Source of the DNA: JAHFUA01 sp963733935
Lineage (GTDB): Bacteria; Acidobacteriota; Terriglobia; Terriglobales; Acidobacteriaceae
Assembly (NCBI GenBank): GCA_963733935.1
Contig: CAVTEQ010000016.1
Span: forward strand, 1 to 64,000
Length of the DNA stretch: 64,000 bases
Direction of reading: 5' to 3'
Shown in pieces: positions 31,094-41,400 of this stretch. Numbering within the stretch: position 1 is the first letter of the stretch; each line of letters begins with the position of its first letter. A program made the position numbers and the translations under genes. Under the pieces are notes generated by a model, which ran no database searches, was not told the origin of the DNA, and saw nothing but the letters and a program-made list of their open reading frames with translations.

Positions 31094-31831
31094 GTGTCCC
31101 AGGTAGCCCAGGCCACCACCACACCGGCTTCGGAAGTAGTCCGCCAGGCGGCAGTCTCGCAGGCGCCTAACGGCATCTGCTTTGCCAGCACGGGACAAAT
31201 CTCCATCGCGCCCAACGATCTGGAGCGCATGGTGGCCGCGGTGCCGCGCGCCATCGCGGCCGCGCTGGAGCGCAAAGCCTACTACTTCGTGCCGCTCACC
31301 GTCAGCCGCGGCGACGAGACCCTCATCGCCGACCGCTACGACGTGGCGCTGAGCGACCAGGCGGTCTGCCACCGCAACTTCGGGATGGGCGACTCGCAGT
31401 GCGTGTTCATCTCCACCCGCCTGACCGAGGACAAGTTCTCCGTCTCATTCGAGTTCTATATCAACGTTGGTCATGCGTTCGTGGAGCACGCCGGGGTATC
31501 GCAGTCGTTCGCCGACCTGGTGTCGCGCCAGATGCAGGAAAAGGCCCGCGGCGAGACCTCGTTCGACGCCCACGAGCTGCGCAAGCTCTCGGCCGGCAAC
31601 GGTCCCGACGCCGAGAAGGCGCGCAACGACTACTTCTCCGCCACCTTCGCCGACGCCATCGCCATCTACCTGCTCACCCTGTCGCTGGACGTGGATTACT
31701 TCGAGCTGCGCGAGCGCGAGTATCCGCTGCTCGCCCCTGCCGCCCTGGCGGAACGCCTGCGGGAAGTGGCCGAACTGTTTCCGCCTAATCCGGGATTTGA
31801 GTTCGCCATCTACTATCGTCGGCGGCCATAA
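31094..31831 (+). CDS. Conserved-looking protein of unknown function
   Basis: 245 residues from GTG 31094. I do not recognise a family. It is soluble, with no signal peptide or membrane segment, and has a mixed helix/strand pattern. Notable segments are APNGICFASTGQISIAPNDL near the start, CHRNFGMGDSQCVFISTRL with two cysteines in the middle, and YFSATFADAIAIYLLTLSLD in the last third. The clean codon usage and the absence of frame breaks support a real gene. It is followed by a family B repeat and ruvA on the same strand. Confidence 0.6.
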   Translation: MSQVAQATTTPASEVVRQAAVSQAPNGICFASTGQISIAPNDLERMVAAVPRAIAAALERKAYYFVPLTVSRGDETLIADRYDVALSDQAVCHRNFGMGDSQCVFISTRLTEDKFSVSFEFYINVGHAFVEHAGVSQSFADLVSRQMQEKARGETSFDAHELRKLSAGNGPDAEKARNDYFSATFADAIAIYLLTLSLDVDYFELREREYPLLAPAALAERLREVAELFPPNPGFEFAIYYRRRP

Positions 31832-31837
31832 CTTCTT

Positions 31838-31922
31838 TACCGCGGATCAACGCGGACTGACGCGGATTTCTTAGAGAAGGTTTGAAATCCGTGTTTATCT
31901 GCGTGAATCCGTGGTAAAGAGG
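31838..31922. repeat. Family B hairpin repeat before ruvA
   Basis: TACCGCGGATCAACGCGGA...ACGCGGATTTC on the left, GAAATCCGTGTTTATCTGCG...AATCCGTGGTAAA on the right. Each arm is a degenerate array of a CGCGGAT-type unit. It ends five bases before the ruvA start codon. Confidence 0.85.
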
Positions 31923-31926
31923 TTCC

Positions 31927-32508
31927 ATGATCGCCCACCTGCGCGGACGGCTTATCTCCAAGCATCCCAACCAGGCCATCGTCGAGGCCGGGGGCGTGGG
32001 TTATGACGTGACCATCACCGTGCCCACGTTCTCCGATCTTCCCGCGAGCGGCAGCGAGGTGGCGCTCTTTATTCATACTCACGTGCGCGAGGACGCTCTC
32101 GCCCTGTTCGGCTTCCTGCGCGCGGCAGAGAAGCAGCTCTTCGAGAAGCTCCTCCAGGTGAGCGGCATTGGACCGAAGTTGGCGATCACCATCCTGAGCG
32201 GCATGCCGGCGACGGAGATGGTGGCGGCCATTCGCTCGGGCGATGTCGCGCGCCTCACGCGAATCCCGGGTATCGGCAAGAAGACCGCCGAGCGCATGAT
32301 CCTGGAGCTGCGTGACAAGCTGGAAGCTTTCGGAGAAGCTCCCGCTCCCAGGTTGGCCACGCCGGTGGAAGAGGATGTGCTTTCCGCGCTGATGAACCTC
32401 GGCTATCAGCGCGCCGCTGCCGAGCGCGCGCTGGCCGCTGTCGGCAACGGGAAGTCCGGGTCGTTCGAGGTTTTGTTCCGCGAGACGCTTTCCGCGCTGT
32501 CGAAGTGA
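31927..32508 (+). CDS. ruvA: Holliday junction branch migration protein RuvA
   Basis: 193 residues, normal length. Domain I is an OB fold (MIAHLRGRLISK...EAGGVGYDVTI), domain II contains two helix-hairpin-helix motifs (LLQVSGIGPKLAITILSG and LTRIPGIGKKTAERMI), domain III is the RuvB-binding helical end (ALMNLGYQRAAAERAL). A tetramer binds the four-way junction and loads RuvB helicase. ruvB and ruvC are not adjacent. The only upstream sequence before the start is the family B repeat, whose right arm overlaps the ribosome-binding region. Confidence 0.97.
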   Translation: MIAHLRGRLISKHPNQAIVEAGGVGYDVTITVPTFSDLPASGSEVALFIHTHVREDALALFGFLRAAEKQLFEKLLQVSGIGPKLAITILSGMPATEMVAAIRSGDVARLTRIPGIGKKTAERMILELRDKLEAFGEAPAPRLATPVEEDVLSALMNLGYQRAAAERALAAVGNGKSGSFEVLFRETLSALSK

Positions 32509-32512
32509 AGCT

Positions 32513-34185
32513 TTAGAACGGAGCTTTGCGAGCGGCGAACGGAATCTTGATCACCGCCTCCAGGTCCACGGCTTGGCCGTGTCGCGTTGCCGGCCGGAAC
32601 TGCCAATGGGAGAGCGCGACGCGTGCGTTCTCGTCCAGCGTGTCATCTACTCCATTCAGAACCTTCACCCCGTCAACCTTTCCGTCGGCGCGAATGATGG
32701 CGTAGAGCGTCACCGTGCCCTCCACGTTGGACCTTATCAGCGACGACGGATACGCGGGGTCAACCTTATGTAGCACCACCGGCGCGGTGAGATCGGTCTG
32801 GTCGGAAGCTTGCTTCAAGGCGGCGAAACGCACGATCCAACTGCCGCCGGCCGAGTTCAGGTTCGGCATGTTCAGGACCATCGAGTAGTACTTGCGCGGG
32901 CCGAAGACTTCCTGCTCGACGCTGCCGGGGTCGGGAGTTCTCGCCAGACCGGCGCCGGGGGTTTCGTGGGGAATGTCAGGCGCCGGGCGAGCCGCGGCGA
33001 TGATGACGTTCCGTCGCGCCTCGGCAAAGGTGCTCGGAGGTTTTCCCGCGACTGCTGCCGCCGGGCCGCTCGATGGTGCGGGGCCGACGTAAATTCCGGC
33101 AGGCACGTCTGCCGCTCGCCGGCGCCTGTTCCACCGGTACCCTTCGCCGTGCCGGCTCGGAGCGGCGGAGACGTCCGGAGTTCCTGAAGCCCCCGGCTTG
33201 CCTTCGGGCGTGGCCGCGAAAGTTCCGCGACGGTTGCCCGCCGGGACTTCGATCGCACCCACGGCCGGCAGAAGGATCCAGTCCGAGCGCGAGCAATTGC
33301 CCGGAGGATTGCACTCCGGAACCGCCCACGCTGACGGGAGGCGGTGGCGGCACGGCGCGGGCTTCCTGGTTCGATCCGCTGACGGCGCGCTGCTCCGGCG
33401 TAGGCAACTTCGGTGCGCCGACCTGCGGCTCCGCGTGCGCAATATTGATGTCGGCAAGCTGGCGGTGCGCGGCGGTGGCCTCGGGTGGCGGCTCCACGAC
33501 CGACGGCGCACGGCCCGGGAAGATTCACGTCTGCGACGCGGCGTGAAGTGTTCTCCTCGGGAGGTGGCACCACCGCCGCGCCCAGCCAGGGCAGCGTCAG
33601 TTGCGAGGCCGAGCGGGTGGCGCCCGCAACCGGAGGCTCAGGCGCCGGAGTAGCAACCACCAGGTTCGGCAGCTTGACCGCATGCGGGATCAACTTAGGT
33701 GCGGCCGGGTTAACGATTGTCTGGCGGGCGTTGTCGGGGTTTTCCGGCAGCGAGATGATGGCCTGCGGAGAATACACCGGCTGGCCGTGCACCTTCACTC
33801 TGGCGGGAGTGCCGGGGGTGAGCAAGGGCGGCAGGTATTCCGAAACCTGATAGTAAGTGAGCGTGGTGTGCCGCGTCACAGGCTCGATCACCACCCTTGG
33901 CCGCGCCCAATACGTTTGCCACAGCCCCCAGAAGGCGGTTACCACAAACGCGTGATACAGAACCGATTGCCGCAGGCTGCCCCACGAGACGCGAGTAGAA
34001 ACGAATACGTCCGGCCAGAAGGCAGCCGGGGCGGAGGTCAACTCGAGCGGCTTGGGACGCCGCCACGGCAGCAGGTCCGCCACATTCCGGCCGAACACAC
34101 GATGCCAGGGGTCCGACTCCGGCAGGAAACGGGGCACACGCCGAGCCCACAAAGGATCGCCGAGTTGGGCTTCAGGTGCAGCCAT
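32513..34185 (-). CDS. TonB-like energy transducer with long N-terminal region
   Basis: About 557 residues after repair. The N-terminus is a cytoplasmic stretch of about 85 residues, then one membrane helix (VLYHAFVVTAFWGLW), a long periplasmic Pro/Ala-rich region, and a C-terminal TonB domain: PAYPSSLIRSNVEGTVTLYAIIRADGKV...LSHWQFRPA. Such proteins carry proton-motive energy to outer-membrane receptors, or serve other envelope roles. Two inserted bases, near 33514 and 33270, break the low-complexity middle. The long region before the membrane helix is unusual, since TonB normally has fewer than 20 residues there. ExbB and ExbD are not nearby. Confidence 0.75.
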
Positions 34186-34275
34186 GGGGAGACGAGCGGG
34201 GGTAGTCAGGATTATAAAGCAGCGAATGAGAGAAATTTTCGGGGATCACGCCTGCGCTTTGTGAAAAGATTGTGT

Positions 34276-34780
34276 ATGGCTTGCTGGCGAAAATCCGTAA
34301 TGGCACTGGCTACTTTGCTGGCATGTGGGATGTCGTTTGCCCAAAGCTCTGAGCCGCGGAAGCGGACAGCGCCGGACGATGACTTCTCCGGCATGTACAG
34401 CTTCCTGCAGGAAGGCGAGTTCGTGCAGATCAACCTCGAGGAAGGCACTCGCCTGACGGGCTTCATCTCGCGCTACAGCGACGGCGAGAAGGCGCTGTTC
34501 GTGGATCATTTCTTCGACAAGGCTGAGTTCCACGGCCATGACCTCAGCTTTACCACCCGCAAAGTTCACGGCGTGTGGTTCGAATTCAAGGGCGCGGTGT
34601 CGCGCGGGCCGGGCAAGACCCGCGACGCCGAGGCCTATTACGTCATCAACGGCACTCTTACCCAGTACAGGTCGGACCCAAACCAGAAAGTGACCGCCAA
34701 AGAGCGCGAGGTCACATTCCGCTCCTTTCCCCAGGACACGGAAGACGAGCCCGGCGCGAAGACGCGGCGAGCGCCGCTAA
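34276..34780 (+). CDS. Small secreted protein of unknown function
   Basis: About 167 residues. A signal peptide (MALATLLACGMSFAQ within the first 25 residues) is followed by a compact domain with EGEFVQINLEEGTRLTGFIS and TTRKVHGVWFEFKG, and YYVINGTLTQY. I do not recognise the family. As printed, the frame has no stop and runs straight into the next gene. One extra base near 34765, of the same kind as in many genes here, would put the TAA at 34778 in frame; I end the gene there on that inference. Start at ATG 34276 or GTG 34261. Confidence 0.5.
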
Positions 34781-34812
34781 ACGGCCGGCATCCTGTATGC
34801 TCGTCGCATCCC

Positions 34813-36513
34813 ATGGGGACCCAGGTCATTCGAGGCGAGCGCGAGCTTGCGACAGCGCGGAATCCGGACTCCCGTCCCGCGGTATGGATGATGATCCTGC
34901 TCGCCGGGACGGCGGCGCTGGCGGTGGTGGTCCCATTTTTCTTCCTCGGCAACGCTTCCGGTCATGACTTTGAATTTCACCTGGCTTCGTGGATGGACGT
35001 GGCCCATCAGTGGCGGCAGGGAGTGATCTATCCGCGCTGGGCGGAGCTGGCCAACTGGGGTTTTGGCGAACCACGGTTCATCTTTTATCCGCCGGCTTCG
35101 TGGATGCTGGGCGCGGCCTTGTCCTTCCTGTTCCCGTGGTCGATGGTTCCGGGCGCATTTATCTGGCTGGCGCTCACGCTGGCCGGCGTCTCGATGTACG
35201 CGCTGGCGCGGGAATGGCTGCCTTGGCAGGACGCGATGGCGGCGGGCGTGCTTTTCGCCGTTAATCCCTACCATCTTGTGATTGTCTACTGGCGGAGCGA
35301 TTTCGCCGAGCTGCTGGCGAGCGCGCTGATTCCGCTGGCCGTGCTCTTCGCCTTGCGAACGGCCACAGCCCCGCGGCGAAGCTTCGTGCCGCTGGCCTTG
35401 GTTACGGCGGCGGCCTGCCTGAGCAATGCGCCGGCCGCCGTGGTGGCGACCTATGGGATCGCTCTGATTATGGTGGTGGTTGCGGTGCGAGAGCACAGCG
35501 CCCGTCCGTTAGTCTACGGCGGAGGCGCGCTGGCGCTGGGATTTTCCCTGGCCGCTTTTTACATTGTGCCGGCCATGTCCGAACAGCCCTGGGTCAACAT
35601 TTCCGAGGTGCTGGCGCAGGGGCTCACGTACCCGGAGAATTTCCTGTTCACGCGCACAGCCGACGCCGAGCACATGCGCTTCAACTTTATTGTGTCGTGG
35701 GTTGCGGTTGTGGTGATCGTGGCGACGGTGGCGGCCCTGGTGGCCAATCGGCGATGGAGGAGCAATATCCCTCGGCTTTGGTGGGTCGTGCTGACCGTGG
35801 TAATCGCTTCGATCTCACTCATGGCGCCCGTTACTTCGCCGCTGTGGAAGCACGCGCCCGAACTGCGCTACGTGCAGTTCCCCTGGCGATGGCTGCTGAT
35901 GCTCGATGTGGCTTTTGCTTTGTGCGTGGCGGCAGCCATAGGGCGTTTGCGTGGGACATGGCGCCGCGCCGGCTGGGTCGCGGTGCTGGCCGGTCTTGCC
36001 ATCAGCGGATTCTGTTTGACGCGCAGCAACTGGTGGGACCCCGGAGGCGCTGCCGATTTCTACGGAAAACATTTTCGCTCCGGCGCCGGATATTTTGGCG
36101 TCGATGAATATGGCCCGCGCGGCTCCGACCACTATGACCTCGACCAGAAGGCGCCCCTGGTCAGCTTGCGGCCGAACCGCGGCGAAGGCGGCGCCAGCGT
36201 GAAGGTTGAGCAATGGGGAGCGGGCCGGAAGCGATTCGTCGTGTACTCGCCTTGGCCCGTGACGGCAGCGCTGCGCTTGCTGAACTATCCGGCATGGCGC
36301 GTGGAGGTGAATGGAAAACCGGCGCGCGCAGTGTCCAGCGAACACACGCACCAGATGCAGCTCCCGCTGCCCGCCGGAACCAGCCGCGTGCAGGTTGCGT
36401 TCATCGCCACGCTTGACCGCCGGTGGGGCGACATCATTTCTGCAATCGCGGTTCCTCGTGCTTCTGGCAGCCGCATTCGCCTCACGGCGTCACCCGGCCA
36501 TGCCCTCGGTTGA
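34813..36513 (+). CDS. Large polytopic membrane protein, 6-PTPS-related/YfhO-like
   Basis: About 566 residues. Some 10-12 hydrophobic helices (first at WMMILLAGTAALAVVVPFFFL) are followed by a periplasmic C-terminal domain of about 150 residues. After helix 1 comes GHDFEFHLASW, then QWRQGVIYPRW and GEPRFIFYPPASW. This is the layout of GT-C-like membrane proteins (6-pyruvoyl-tetrahydropterin-synthase-related membrane domain and YfhO-type families), where acidic residues in the first loop act on lipid-linked sugars. Transfer of a sugar at the outer membrane face is likely but not shown. In frame with the upstream small gene without a stop; I choose ATG 34813 because the membrane domain begins there. 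Confidence 0.7.
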   Translation: MGTQVIRGERELATARNPDSRPAVWMMILLAGTAALAVVVPFFFLGNASGHDFEFHLASWMDVAHQWRQGVIYPRWAELANWGFGEPRFIFYPPASWMLGAALSFLFPWSMVPGAFIWLALTLAGVSMYALAREWLPWQDAMAAGVLFAVNPYHLVIVYWRSDFAELLASALIPLAVLFALRTATAPRRSFVPLALVTAAACLSNAPAAVVATYGIALIMVVVAVREHSARPLVYGGGALALGFSLAAFYIVPAMSEQPWVNISEVLAQGLTYPENFLFTRTADAEHMRFNFIVSWVAVVVIVATVAALVANRRWRSNIPRLWWVVLTVVIASISLMAPVTSPLWKHAPELRYVQFPWRWLLMLDVAFALCVAAAIGRLRGTWRRAGWVAVLAGLAISGFCLTRSNWWDPGGAADFYGKHFRSGAGYFGVDEYGPRGSDHYDLDQKAPLVSLRPNRGEGGASVKVEQWGAGRKRFVVYSPWPVTAALRLLNYPAWRVEVNGKPARAVSSEHTHQMQLPLPAGTSRVQVAFIATLDRRWGDIISAIAVPRASGSRIRLTASPGHALG

Positions 36514-36567
36514 CACCCTTTAACCACCGCTTTCAGCGCGGGGCAGATATGCTACTCTTTCACAGCG

Positions 36568-38232
36568 ATGTCTGCGATCTCCTCCTCGCCGCTGCCCAGT
36601 GCCGGTCCCTCCGGGTTTCCGGAGCTGGTGTTCGTGCAGGAATCCGAGCAGCGCAACATCACGCTGGACCACACTCCGTTCACCATCGGACGCAAGACTG
36701 ATCGCGACCTGATCATCGCCGATCCGCGGGTCTCGCGCGACCACGCTTCCATCCTCTCCGAAGGCGGCGACTACGTCATCGTCGACATGGCGAGCAAGCA
36801 CGGTACCTTCGTCAACGGAGAGAAGATCGAGCGGCACAAGCTAAACACCAATGACCGGGTGGAGTTCGGCGCTAAAGGCGGTCCCTGCATCGTGTTCAAC
36901 CCCAGCGCCCCGGGCACCACTTCGGCGCGCGAGTTCTTGAGCCAGATCTCCGGCATCGAGGTGCGCGGCGGAGCTTCCGACCTGGAAAAGCTGACCTTCT
37001 TCCTGGAGGCGGCGCGCAAGCTCAACACTACAGGTGTAGTGGACGAGATCCTGGTGACGTTGATCGATTCAACCTTGCGCCTCACCGGCGCCGAACGCGG
37101 CTACGTGTTTCTGCGGGATCCCGATGGCCGGCTACGGATGACTGCCGGGCGCAACGCCAACGGGGATACGATTTCCGACGATACCACCATCTCCCGCTCC
37201 ATCCTGGAAGAGGCGGCGCACGCGGCCTCCGCCTTCGTGGTCACCGACACCACCAAGTCCGCCGACGTGGCCCAGCGCCAGAGCATCATCGCCTATGACC
37301 TGCGCACCGTGATCTGCATCCCCCTGCGCAAGACGCACGTCAAGGAAAAGGCGCTGGACGTGACCATGATCGCCACGCTGCCGGAAATCATGGGGATTTT
37401 GTACCTCGACAGCCGTTATGTCTCGCGCGATCTCTCCCGGGTCAGCAAGGACATCCTGACCACCATCGCCACCGAGGCGGCGTCGCTGGTGGAGAATGCG
37501 CGGCTGGTGCAGGCGGAGGAATCGGCGCGCCGTTACCAGCAGGAGCTTTCCATCGCCGCCTCCATCCAGCAGCGGCTGATGGCGGTGACCATCCCGGACC
37601 TGCCCTATGCCACCATCCAGGCGCGCAATCTTTCCTGCCGCGATGTGGGGGGCGATTTCTTCGACGTGATCCCCACCGCCGAAGGCGTCGCGGTGGTGGT
37701 CACCGACGTGTGCGGCAAGGGAATTTCCGCCGCGCTGCTGGCGTCCATTGTGCAGGGCATGGTCTATTCGCAGATCGCGAACCGGGTGCTGTTGCCGGAG
37801 GTAGTAAACTCGATCAACCACTTCCTCTGCCAGAAGTCGCTGGGCGAGAAGTATGCCACGATGGTGATCGCGCACCTGAAGGCCAGCGGCGAACTGGAGT
37901 TCGTCAACTGCGGCCACGTGCCGCCGGTGCTGATTGCCTCCGGATCGGTCGAGCGCCTGTTTGAGGCCAACGTGCCGGTCGGCCTCCTGCCGGATATGGA
38001 CTATGCCAGCGGAACCCGGCAGATGAAGGCGGGCGACCGGCTGGTGCTGATCACCGACGGCGTCACTGAGGCGGAAAATCCGGCGGGCGAGTTCTACGGT
38101 GATGAGCGCCTGGAGACAGCCGCCGCCGGCGAGTCTCCGTTCCGCGACATCCTCAGCTCGGTGCGCACCTTCTGCGCCGGACGCCCCTTCGGCGACGATT
38201 GCACCGTCTTCGAGCTTACCTATAAGGGTTAA
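36568..38232 (+). CDS. FHA-GAF-PP2C (SpoIIE/RsbU-type) phosphatase
   Basis: 554 residues, frame intact. Domains: FHA (about residues 25-110, with FTIGRKTDRDLIIADPRVSRDH and HGTFVNG), GAF (about 135-305), a short helical linker with ARRYQQELSIAASIQQRLM, and a PP2C/SpoIIE phosphatase (about 335-554) with the metal-binding CRDVGGDFFDV, VTDVCGKGISAALL and ITDGVTEAENP. FHA binds phosphothreonine, so it probably docks on a Ser/Thr kinase substrate. The phosphatase type usually acts on anti-sigma-factor antagonists in partner-switching. The Ser/Thr kinase 6 kb away is a possible partner. Confidence 0.92.
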   Translation: MSAISSSPLPSAGPSGFPELVFVQESEQRNITLDHTPFTIGRKTDRDLIIADPRVSRDHASILSEGGDYVIVDMASKHGTFVNGEKIERHKLNTNDRVEFGAKGGPCIVFNPSAPGTTSAREFLSQISGIEVRGGASDLEKLTFFLEAARKLNTTGVVDEILVTLIDSTLRLTGAERGYVFLRDPDGRLRMTAGRNANGDTISDDTTISRSILEEAAHAASAFVVTDTTKSADVAQRQSIIAYDLRTVICIPLRKTHVKEKALDVTMIATLPEIMGILYLDSRYVSRDLSRVSKDILTTIATEAASLVENARLVQAEESARRYQQELSIAASIQQRLMAVTIPDLPYATIQARNLSCRDVGGDFFDVIPTAEGVAVVVTDVCGKGISAALLASIVQGMVYSQIANRVLLPEVVNSINHFLCQKSLGEKYATMVIAHLKASGELEFVNCGHVPPVLIASGSVERLFEANVPVGLLPDMDYASGTRQMKAGDRLVLITDGVTEAENPAGEFYGDERLETAAAGESPFRDILSSVRTFCAGRPFGDDCTVFELTYKG

Positions 38233-38267
38233 GGCGTTCGCTCTATACGATATTCACAATCTTGTGC

Positions 38268-38296
38268 TTGACAAACCAGTCCTGAGCCCCAAGAAT
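38268..38296 (+). promoter_or_regulatory. Sigma-70-type promoter of the second giant gene
   Basis: A perfect -35 TTGACA (38268-38273), 17 bases, then AAGAAT (38291-38296, four of six matches). The start codon lies about 125 bases further on, so the leader is long. Confidence 0.55.
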
Positions 38297-38421
38297 CATC
38301 CGAACTTTTTGGGGGGAGAAGCAGGTATTGCTTCGATCCTGAGCGTGTAAGGTTTCAACTCCCTCGCCTACGCGCCCTTGTTGGGTGTCGTGTCTTTCAA
38401 CCACTGCATTTGAGGAAACGC

Positions 38422-41400
38422 ATGAACCGCACTGGGATTTTGCTCACGGTTGTCATGATCGCTGTGTCTGCCACCTGCGCCTGGGCGCAATCGCCGTCCG
38501 CGGGGCCAAACGTCAACATGGTTTCAGGCACGGACTGGACCACGGGCGATCCCTTTCTGCAGCGGCAGAACGAACCCTCAATCGCGGTGTCCACGCGCAA
38601 CGCCAGCCACCTGCTGGCGGGCGCGAACGACTATCGTTCGGTTGACTTCGAAGAGCTGTTCGGCGACGTGAACGGCGAGCAGACTCCAGACGCCTGGCTG
38701 GGTGTGTTCAAGTCCTTCGACGGCGGCGCCACCTGGGCCAGCACCCTGCTGCCGGGATTCCCTGCCGATACTTCCTCGGCGGGGCGCAGTTCTCCCCTTT
38801 TCGGGCTGGCGGCGGCGGCCGATCCCATTGTGCGCGCCGGCTCCAACGGCATGTTCTACTACGCCGGCATCGCCTTCAACCGCGGCAGCAATACCGGCAA
38901 AGTCTTCGTCGCCCGCTTCATCGACAACAACAACAAAGAGAACGGCGACACCACCAACCTGCAGACGCCGGGAGTATTCACGGCAGTGTCGCCCACCGAC
39001 CCCATCCGCTATCTGGGGACGACGGTAGTGCAGAGCGGGGGCTCGACCCAGTTTCTCGATAAGCCGTGGATGGCGGTCGACGTGCCGCGCGGCTCCGCGA
39101 CCTGCAAGATCAGCTACACCAACCCCGACGGCACGCAGCGGCACTCAGACGATCCCGGCGAGCAACATTTATCTCACCTTCAGCGACTTCGTGAACAACA
39201 ACACGCAGTCGTCGATTCTGTTCACCAAATCGACCAACTGCGGCTCTACCTGGAGCACACCCAAAGCCCTGAGCCCGATCGCGGTGAATCAGGGATCGGT
39301 GATCGCGATTGCCCCGCCCATACCGGGGACGGAAAATCTGCTTGCACCGATCATCTACGTGGCTTGGCGGCGTTTCGGCAGCGGAACCACTCCCAGCGCA
39401 ATCATGATGGCCGAATCCCTCAACGGCGGGAATACTTTCACTCCGGCATTCGCGGCCTATACCTTCCCGGTTGCCTGCAACACAGACCCCCACGGGTACC
39501 GGTTGCCCGTTCGATCAGGGGCTCACCGGAACAACATTCCGCACCAATGCTTATCCCACGATGGCCGCGGACACCACCGGCCGAATGTACCTGGCATGGT
39601 CGCAGCGGCAGGCGAATGGCGATGCCCGCATCATGATGCAGGTTGGGCTGGTCGGCATCCCGCTTCCGCCCCCGGCTCTGGTTGACAACGGCCCACTGCT
39701 CGATGACAGCGGCAATCCTCTCACCGGCCTTTCCGGTCGCGGCCACCAAGTCATGCCGTCGCTTACCTTCAACGCCGGCAAGCTGATGATGATCTACTAT
39801 GACCTGCGCGAAGACCACACCATCGGCCAGTTCACGCCGCTCTCGAACAAGAGCGGTTACGGCGAGACGCGTTTCTTCGAAGGCGAGCTGTCGTCCAGGG
39901 ACAACGCCGATGCATCCGTGTTCAATTTCTGGATCGACGACGCCGGAGCGCCGCCCACGCATCCGCTGACGATTCGCCGCCATACCATCGATCTGCAGGG
40001 CGCGCAGGCCACTCCGCGCGCGCCGCTCAACCTCAGCGTGCCATCGTTCAGCGCCTTTCGTATTGCGCATTACCAGTTCGGAATCAATCCCTACGATGGT
40101 TCCAGTGTCGCCGAACAATTGGAGGTAAACCCGCCCAACCTGCCGATGTTCGACTCCGGAAGTGTGCCCTTCATGGGCGACTACATCGATGTGGCCGGAG
40201 CACCCACCTTCGTTCTGAACAAGGGCGTATGGCACTTCAATACCGACGCGACCGCGGGGCTGCCGGTGTTTCACGCCGCCTGGGCGGACAATCGCAACGT
40301 GCGCCCGCCGACCGACGGCAACTGGGAGAGGTACACGCCTCCGTTTTCTTTGTCGAACCCGAGCGGTGGAGGAGCCAGCAAGTTCGATCCGTCGAAGACG
40401 GTGCTCACCTGTAACCCCAACTACGTGGCTTCCCGCAACCAGGACATTTACACCTCGCGGGTGGCGCCTGGACTGGTAGTGCTGGCGCCCGGCAACCAGA
40501 AAACTCTGGGGAATGTGCCCAACACTTCGACTCTGTTGCAGCGCGCGTTTCCCGTTGTCGTGCAGAACACGACGAACGTTTTGAAGACGTTCCGCCTGAC
40601 CATCGCCAACCAGCCGCAGCTCGCTAATGGTTCGAACGATCCCAAGGGACAGGCCACGTTCCAACAGCTTCCGGCAACGCCCACCGTAACCACGCTGGAC
40701 GTGCAGGTGAATCCGCTCTCCAGCATTTCGCGCAGCGTCTTCGTGAAATCGGCAGAACCCGACCGCAAGCGTGACGGTGAACGTGCAGGAGATCTCGGGC
40801 GTGGGCGGAAACCCAGTCACTGGAGGCTTGACCGGCACAACCTTGATCAATCCCGATCCCACCGCGCCGGGCATCATCAATCCCGACAATCCGGCCGTGG
40901 GGAATCCTGCGGTGAGCAACGCCGAGGTCTACAACCCAGCCGTGGGCAATCCCGCGGTAGGGAATCCGGCCGTAGGCAATCCCGCAGTCAGCAATCCAGC
41001 CGTCAGTAATCCGGCCGTGAGCAACCCTGCGGTGGGCAATCCCGCGGTCAGCAACCAGGCGGTCTCGGCTGCGCTGAACCCTGCGGTGGGCAATCCCGCC
41101 GTCAGCAACCCGGCGGTAGGCAACCCGGCGGTTAGTAATCCGGCGGTCAGCAACCTTTCGGTCACGGACGCGAGCTATGAGCTCACCAACACGGGAAATA
41201 CCGTCGCGACATATTCTATTAAGCTCTTCGGCCCCAATCTGCCCACCAGCCTGCTGTACCAACTCATCGTCAACAAGGTCTACTACCTGAACACGCCCGG
41301 CGGGGCGGACGGTTGCACGCTGCAGGTGCAGCCCACCAACGTTATTCTTTCGAATATTCCCAATCCGACGATCGTGACCGATCCCGGCACGCTGGCGAAC

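Noticed and set aside
34813..36513. Real secreted-membrane fusion with the upstream gene
   Set aside because: The upstream domain has its own signal peptide and a single inserted base explains the missing stop, in line with the other breaks in the window.
40929..41165. Antisense frame with TAGLL/TAGLP repeats that looks like a pentapeptide-repeat protein
   Set aside because: It is the exact complement of the NPAV array. The sense strand continues in frame with the secreted protein on both sides and its units differ mainly at silent positions, so the antisense pattern is a by-product.
40888..41165. Regular repeats suggesting a CRISPR array
   Set aside because: Units are 15 bases, contiguous, without spacers, and keep an open reading frame with conserved amino acids.
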